From Shinella sp. H4-D48 (lineage in GTDB: Bacteria; Pseudomonadota; Alphaproteobacteria; Rhizobiales; Rhizobiaceae), in assembly GCF_022637395.1 (NCBI RefSeq), contig NZ_CP093338.1, forward strand, positions 248,001-312,000: a stretch of 64,000 nt of DNA, read 5' to 3'. Under the pieces are notes generated by a model, which saw nothing but the letters and a program-made list of their open reading frames with translations, was not told the DNA's origin and did no database searches. A program made the translations under genes and the position numbers. Shown here piece after piece: positions 61,527 to 64,000 of this stretch (within the stretch, counting starts at the first letter, position 1; each line of letters starts with the position of its first letter).

Positions 61527-63646
61527 GCCCGACCTCCCCAGTAGGAATTCCAGCTTGTCCAGTTCGGATCGGCATCCGGCAGGCGGATACGGCCGATCCG
61601 GTTGTTCAGGATACCGCCGACATAGAGCCAGCCTTTGTGCTCGCGCATGGAGGTCACCATCGGATGTGCCGCCCCGCCAAGATCGCCTAGTGTCCCGACA
61701 ATGGCGCCGGTCTCGTCGAATTTTACGACGCCGCCCGTGTTGATGTTGGGGAAAAGCCAGTCATCCTGCGGCAGGTTGCGTGTCATGCGCTTTCGCATCG
61801 CCGGATGACGCAGGGCCAGGTCGAAGCTCGGGGTGCGCATGCCGAGCCACGCCATCCAGTAAGTACCGTCGGAGGCGCGATTGATGTTGTCGGGATAGCC
61901 CGGCATATCGCGGATCACGGGTTCGAGTTGCCCCTCCTTCGGCCCCGCAATCCAGTACCGGTGCACCGAGCAGGCCCAGCTTTCGGCAATCAGCAGCGAC
62001 TGGCCGTCATGGCTGAGGCAGACACCGTTGGCGTAGCGTAGGTTCCTCAGCACCGTCCGCGTCTTGCCGGTCTTCGGATCGTGTACGAGAAGCCGGCCGG
62101 TCGGGCGGCTCTCGATGGAATCGAGCGCCCAGTCATGCGCGTCGTAACGCGTGGTGGAGTCGGTAAACCAGATGCGCCCGTCCGGGCCGATGTCGCAGTC
62201 GTTCGGATCACGCAGGCGCGCGTCGTCGACGACGGAAAGAAGCGACCGTTGCGTTTCGGTGGAAAGCTCTTTGACCTTTCCATCCTTCGCTACACCGTAA
62301 AGCCCCATCGCACCCACGCAGGAAACGATTTCCCCATCCCGCGCCATCGCGAGCCCGAGCGGGAACCCACCAATATGTGCGAAAACCTCTGAGCGCGTGT
62401 AGTCGGGTGCAAACCAGCGCACGATCTCGCCATGGCGCGTGCCGGCGTAGAGATTGTCAGCGGCATCGAGAATGACATCCTCAGGGCCTTCAACCGTGCC
62501 GAGTGCAATCGCTTGAGCAGAGGCAAGCGTGTTGTTCAGCGCATAGGCCGTGCCGGAGCCCGGCAGGGCGGATTGCGCGGGCTGCATGGCGTGGTGGAGC
62601 GGGGCTACATAGACCTCTGACAGTACTTTGTGCCTGTTCTTCAGCCATCGGACATCGAGCACGATCGCGGCGGCGAGCAACAGGCCGACAATGAGCTGGC
62701 TGGTGCCGGTGCCCGCCCCCATGCGGATCAGGCCATTGGTAATCAACAGAACGATGATGGCGCCCATCAGGCCCTTGGCGATGGAGCCGCGGCCGCCACC
62801 CAAGCTGTTGCCGCCCACGACGGCAGCGGTCAGCGCCGCCAGCTCCAGTCCAAGCCCTGTGCCCGGCCCCACGCCGGAAAGACGCGCGGCAAACAGGAAG
62901 CCGGCAATGCCGCAGGCCGCGCCCGAGACGACATAGGTGAGAAAGATCGTCCGGCGGACATTGATGCCCACATTGAAGGCCGAGCGCCGCGCACCACCGA
63001 CCGCGGTAAAATGCCAACCAATGCGCGAGCGGCTCATGACAATATGCGCAGCCAGCGCGAAACCGAGTGCAATAAGCGCGCTGATCGGCTGCCCCCAGAT
63101 CGCCCCCGTGCCGATGTGATCGAAGGTGTCGTTCCACACCGGTGAACTCTGGATGCGGGTGCCCCAGGTCGTGATCAGGATATCATAGATCGAGCGCCCG
63201 ATAATGAGAGTAACCAGCGTGGTCAGGAAGGCCCGAAGCCTGAGATAACCGACCAGGAAACCATTCAATGCGCCGAAAAGCGCGCCGGCACCGAGCGCAG
63301 CCAGAAAGGCGAGCCAAGCGGGGCCCTCTGCGATATAGATGACGCAGAGGGCCGCAAACGCGCCCAACGCGAAGATGGAGCCCACTGAAAGATCGATGCC
63401 GCCGCCGATGATGACGATGGTCAGGCCAAGCACGACGATCAGGAACTCGCCGAGCTGGCGCGTGGTGTCGAGCAGGCTCGACGGCGCGAAGAAACCCGGC
63501 AGCAGAATGCCAAACGCCGCCACAACCACGACGAGGAAGACGAAAGGCACAAGATTGTCGGCCCAGCTCTTCGAGAGAAGTTCTCCCAAAAGGTGATCGG
63601 GCAACTTGTTGTAGCGCAGGCGGGTTAGTCTTTCGCGAAGGTTCAT
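61523..63646 (-). CDS. RbsC-type sugar ABC permease fused to an SMP-30/strictosidine-synthase-like propeller
   Basis: Two-domain protein of 707 residues. Residues about 30-333 are an RbsC-like permease (GLTIVIIGGGIDLSVGSIFA near 75-92, ALFGALNGFLVGYLRLRAFL, AALTAAVVGGNSLGGGRGSI near 270-288). A short linker is followed at about 386-700 by a propeller (VEGPEDVILDAADNLYAGTR, LRDPNDCDIGPDGRIWFTDS, DMPGYPDNINRASDGTYWMA). The frame is continuous with no stop between the halves, so this is a genuine fusion in this sequence. RbsC-type permeases have cytoplasmic C-termini, which would place the propeller inside the cell, next to the channel exit. Confidence 0.92.
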   Translation of the reverse strand: MNLRERLTRLRYNKLPDHLLGELLSKSWADNLVPFVFLVVVVAAFGILLPGFFAPSSLLDTTRQLGEFLIVVLGLTIVIIGGGIDLSVGSIFALGAFAALCVIYIAEGPAWLAFLAALGAGALFGALNGFLVGYLRLRAFLTTLVTLIIGRSIYDILITTWGTRIQSSPVWNDTFDHIGTGAIWGQPISALIALGFALAAHIVMSRSRIGWHFTAVGGARRSAFNVGINVRRTIFLTYVVSGAACGIAGFLFAARLSGVGPGTGLGLELAALTAAVVGGNSLGGGRGSIAKGLMGAIIVLLITNGLIRMGAGTGTSQLIVGLLLAAAIVLDVRWLKNRHKVLSEVYVAPLHHAMQPAQSALPGSGTAYALNNTLASAQAIALGTVEGPEDVILDAADNLYAGTRHGEIVRWFAPDYTRSEVFAHIGGFPLGLAMARDGEIVSCVGAMGLYGVAKDGKVKELSTETQRSLLSVVDDARLRDPNDCDIGPDGRIWFTDSTTRYDAHDWALDSIESRPTGRLLVHDPKTGKTRTVLRNLRYANGVCLSHDGQSLLIAESWACSVHRYWIAGPKEGQLEPVIRDMPGYPDNINRASDGTYWMAWLGMRTPSFDLALRHPAMRKRMTRNLPQDDWLFPNINTGGVVKFDETGAIVGTLGDLGGAAHPMVTSMREHKGWLYVGGILNNRIGRIRLPDADPNWTSWNSYWGGRA

Positions 63647-63706
63647 GCGTGCCGCTTCCGTAGGCTGGAGGAGGCTGGCCGCTGGCCGGCCCCCTCCGTG
63701 TCATCG

Positions 63707-64000
63707 TTACTTCTTGGCGGCTGCCTCGATGGCGGCCTGGCTCCAGCACGTGTTTGGCGTCAGGTCCTTCTTGGTACGGGCAACTTCATGCGTGTAGAGG
63801 TAGTTCTTGCTGGCGCCGGGCTTGATGCCGCTCTGCAGCAGGATCTTGATCGCGGCCACGACGTCCTGCGACTGGCGCGGCAGTTCGCTCGTCACGATGG
63901 CGCCGAAGGTGCCGTCTTCGAGCAGCTTGCAATCGATGGCTTCGCCGGACCCCGTCGTTGCCAGGAAGATCTTGTCCTTCAGGCCGGCGTCGCGGATCGC
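63707..64000 (-). CDS. Sugar ABC transporter substrate-binding protein, C-terminal part (5' partial)
   Basis: The last 97 residues of a periplasmic sugar-binding protein of the RbsB type; the start lies beyond the right edge. Visible segments are IRDAGLKDKIFLATTGSGEA, GTFGAIVTSELPRQSQD and the closing CWSQAAIEAAAKK. These correspond to the C-terminal lobe, where a domain-crossing strand and ligand contacts are expected. It sits 60 bp upstream of the fused permease gene on the same strand and supplies the receptor of that importer. Confidence 0.85.
   Translation of the reverse strand, partial: AIRDAGLKDKIFLATTGSGEAIDCKLLEDGTFGAIVTSELPRQSQDVVAAIKILLQSGIKPGASKNYLYTHEVARTKKDLTPNTCWSQAAIEAAAKK

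Noticed and set aside
1-64000. Signs of a genomic island boundary, integrase, insertion sequence or CRISPR array
   Set aside because: No integrase, transposase, tRNA-flanked repeat or regularly spaced repeat could be seen. The polysaccharide locus may still have been transferred, but I have no direct evidence.

Overview
The window is GC-rich, gene-dense chromosomal or megaplasmid-type DNA from an alphaproteobacterium, most likely a member of the Rhizobiales/Rhizobiaceae (Rhizobium, Ensifer, Shinella or a relative). The reasons are the style and number of ABC uptake systems (Liv-type, RbsA-type, MalK-type), the ExoF/ExoP-like export pair, a monofunctional RibB behind an FMN riboswitch, the cspA plus small-protein cassette, and a fused CoxA-CoxC oxidase. 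The genus is an inference. I see no rRNA, tRNA, CRISPR array, insertion sequence or phage gene.

Layout. (1) 1-8.7 kb: the end of a polar amino-acid permease gene, then a seven-gene minus-strand operon encoding a flavin-dependent LLM monooxygenase and a complete Liv-type ABC importer with two tandem paralogous binding proteins. A perfect 8-bp inverted repeat lies upstream. (2) 8.7-9.6 kb: ribB with an FMN riboswitch. (3) 9.6-42.4 kb: a large exopolysaccharide/capsule locus. It holds a WecA-like priming transferase, six glycosyltransferases, a Wzx flippase, a Wzy-like polymerase, an ExoP-like co-polymerase, an ExoF-like outer-membrane export protein, pyruvyl and acetyl transferases, a DUF4038 glycosidase-like protein and gmd-fcl for GDP-L-fucose. 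An inner block (20.6-28.1 kb) looks like a pathway for an unusual C-methylated or amino sugar. Two paralogous LuxR-type regulators with receiver-like domains that lack the phospho-acceptor Asp bracket this block. A 1086-residue CheB(inactive)-PAS-PAS-kinase-REC-REC-HTH protein lies next to the second one. (4) 42.4-46 kb: cspA, two small basic proteins, a transglutaminase-like protein and an AI-2E-family permease. (5) 46-51.5 kb: a compact cytochrome c oxidase locus (CtaG-like, CopD-like, CoxB, fused CoxA-CoxC, a small membrane protein) with a DUF2231 gene inserted on the opposite strand. (6) 51.5-58.9 kb: a sugar uptake operon (MalK-type ATPase, PfkB kinase, SIS isomerase/deaminase, two permeases, binding protein) divergent from a ROK repressor, with a perfect 9-bp inverted-repeat operator between them. 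(7) 59-64 kb: an RbsA-type sugar importer with two strictosidine-synthase/SMP-30-like propellers, one of them fused to the permease.

How they fit together: regions 1, 6 and 7 are scavenging systems for organic substrates. Each pairs an importer with the enzymes likely to act first on its substrate. Region 3 encodes a Wzx/Wzy-dependent surface polysaccharide containing fucose and probably an uncommon deoxysugar, with its own local regulators. Region 5 is an auxiliary respiratory terminal oxidase. The observations most worth follow-up are the sugar pathway block, the paired atypical regulators, the all-in-one phosphorelay protein and the permease-propeller fusion.
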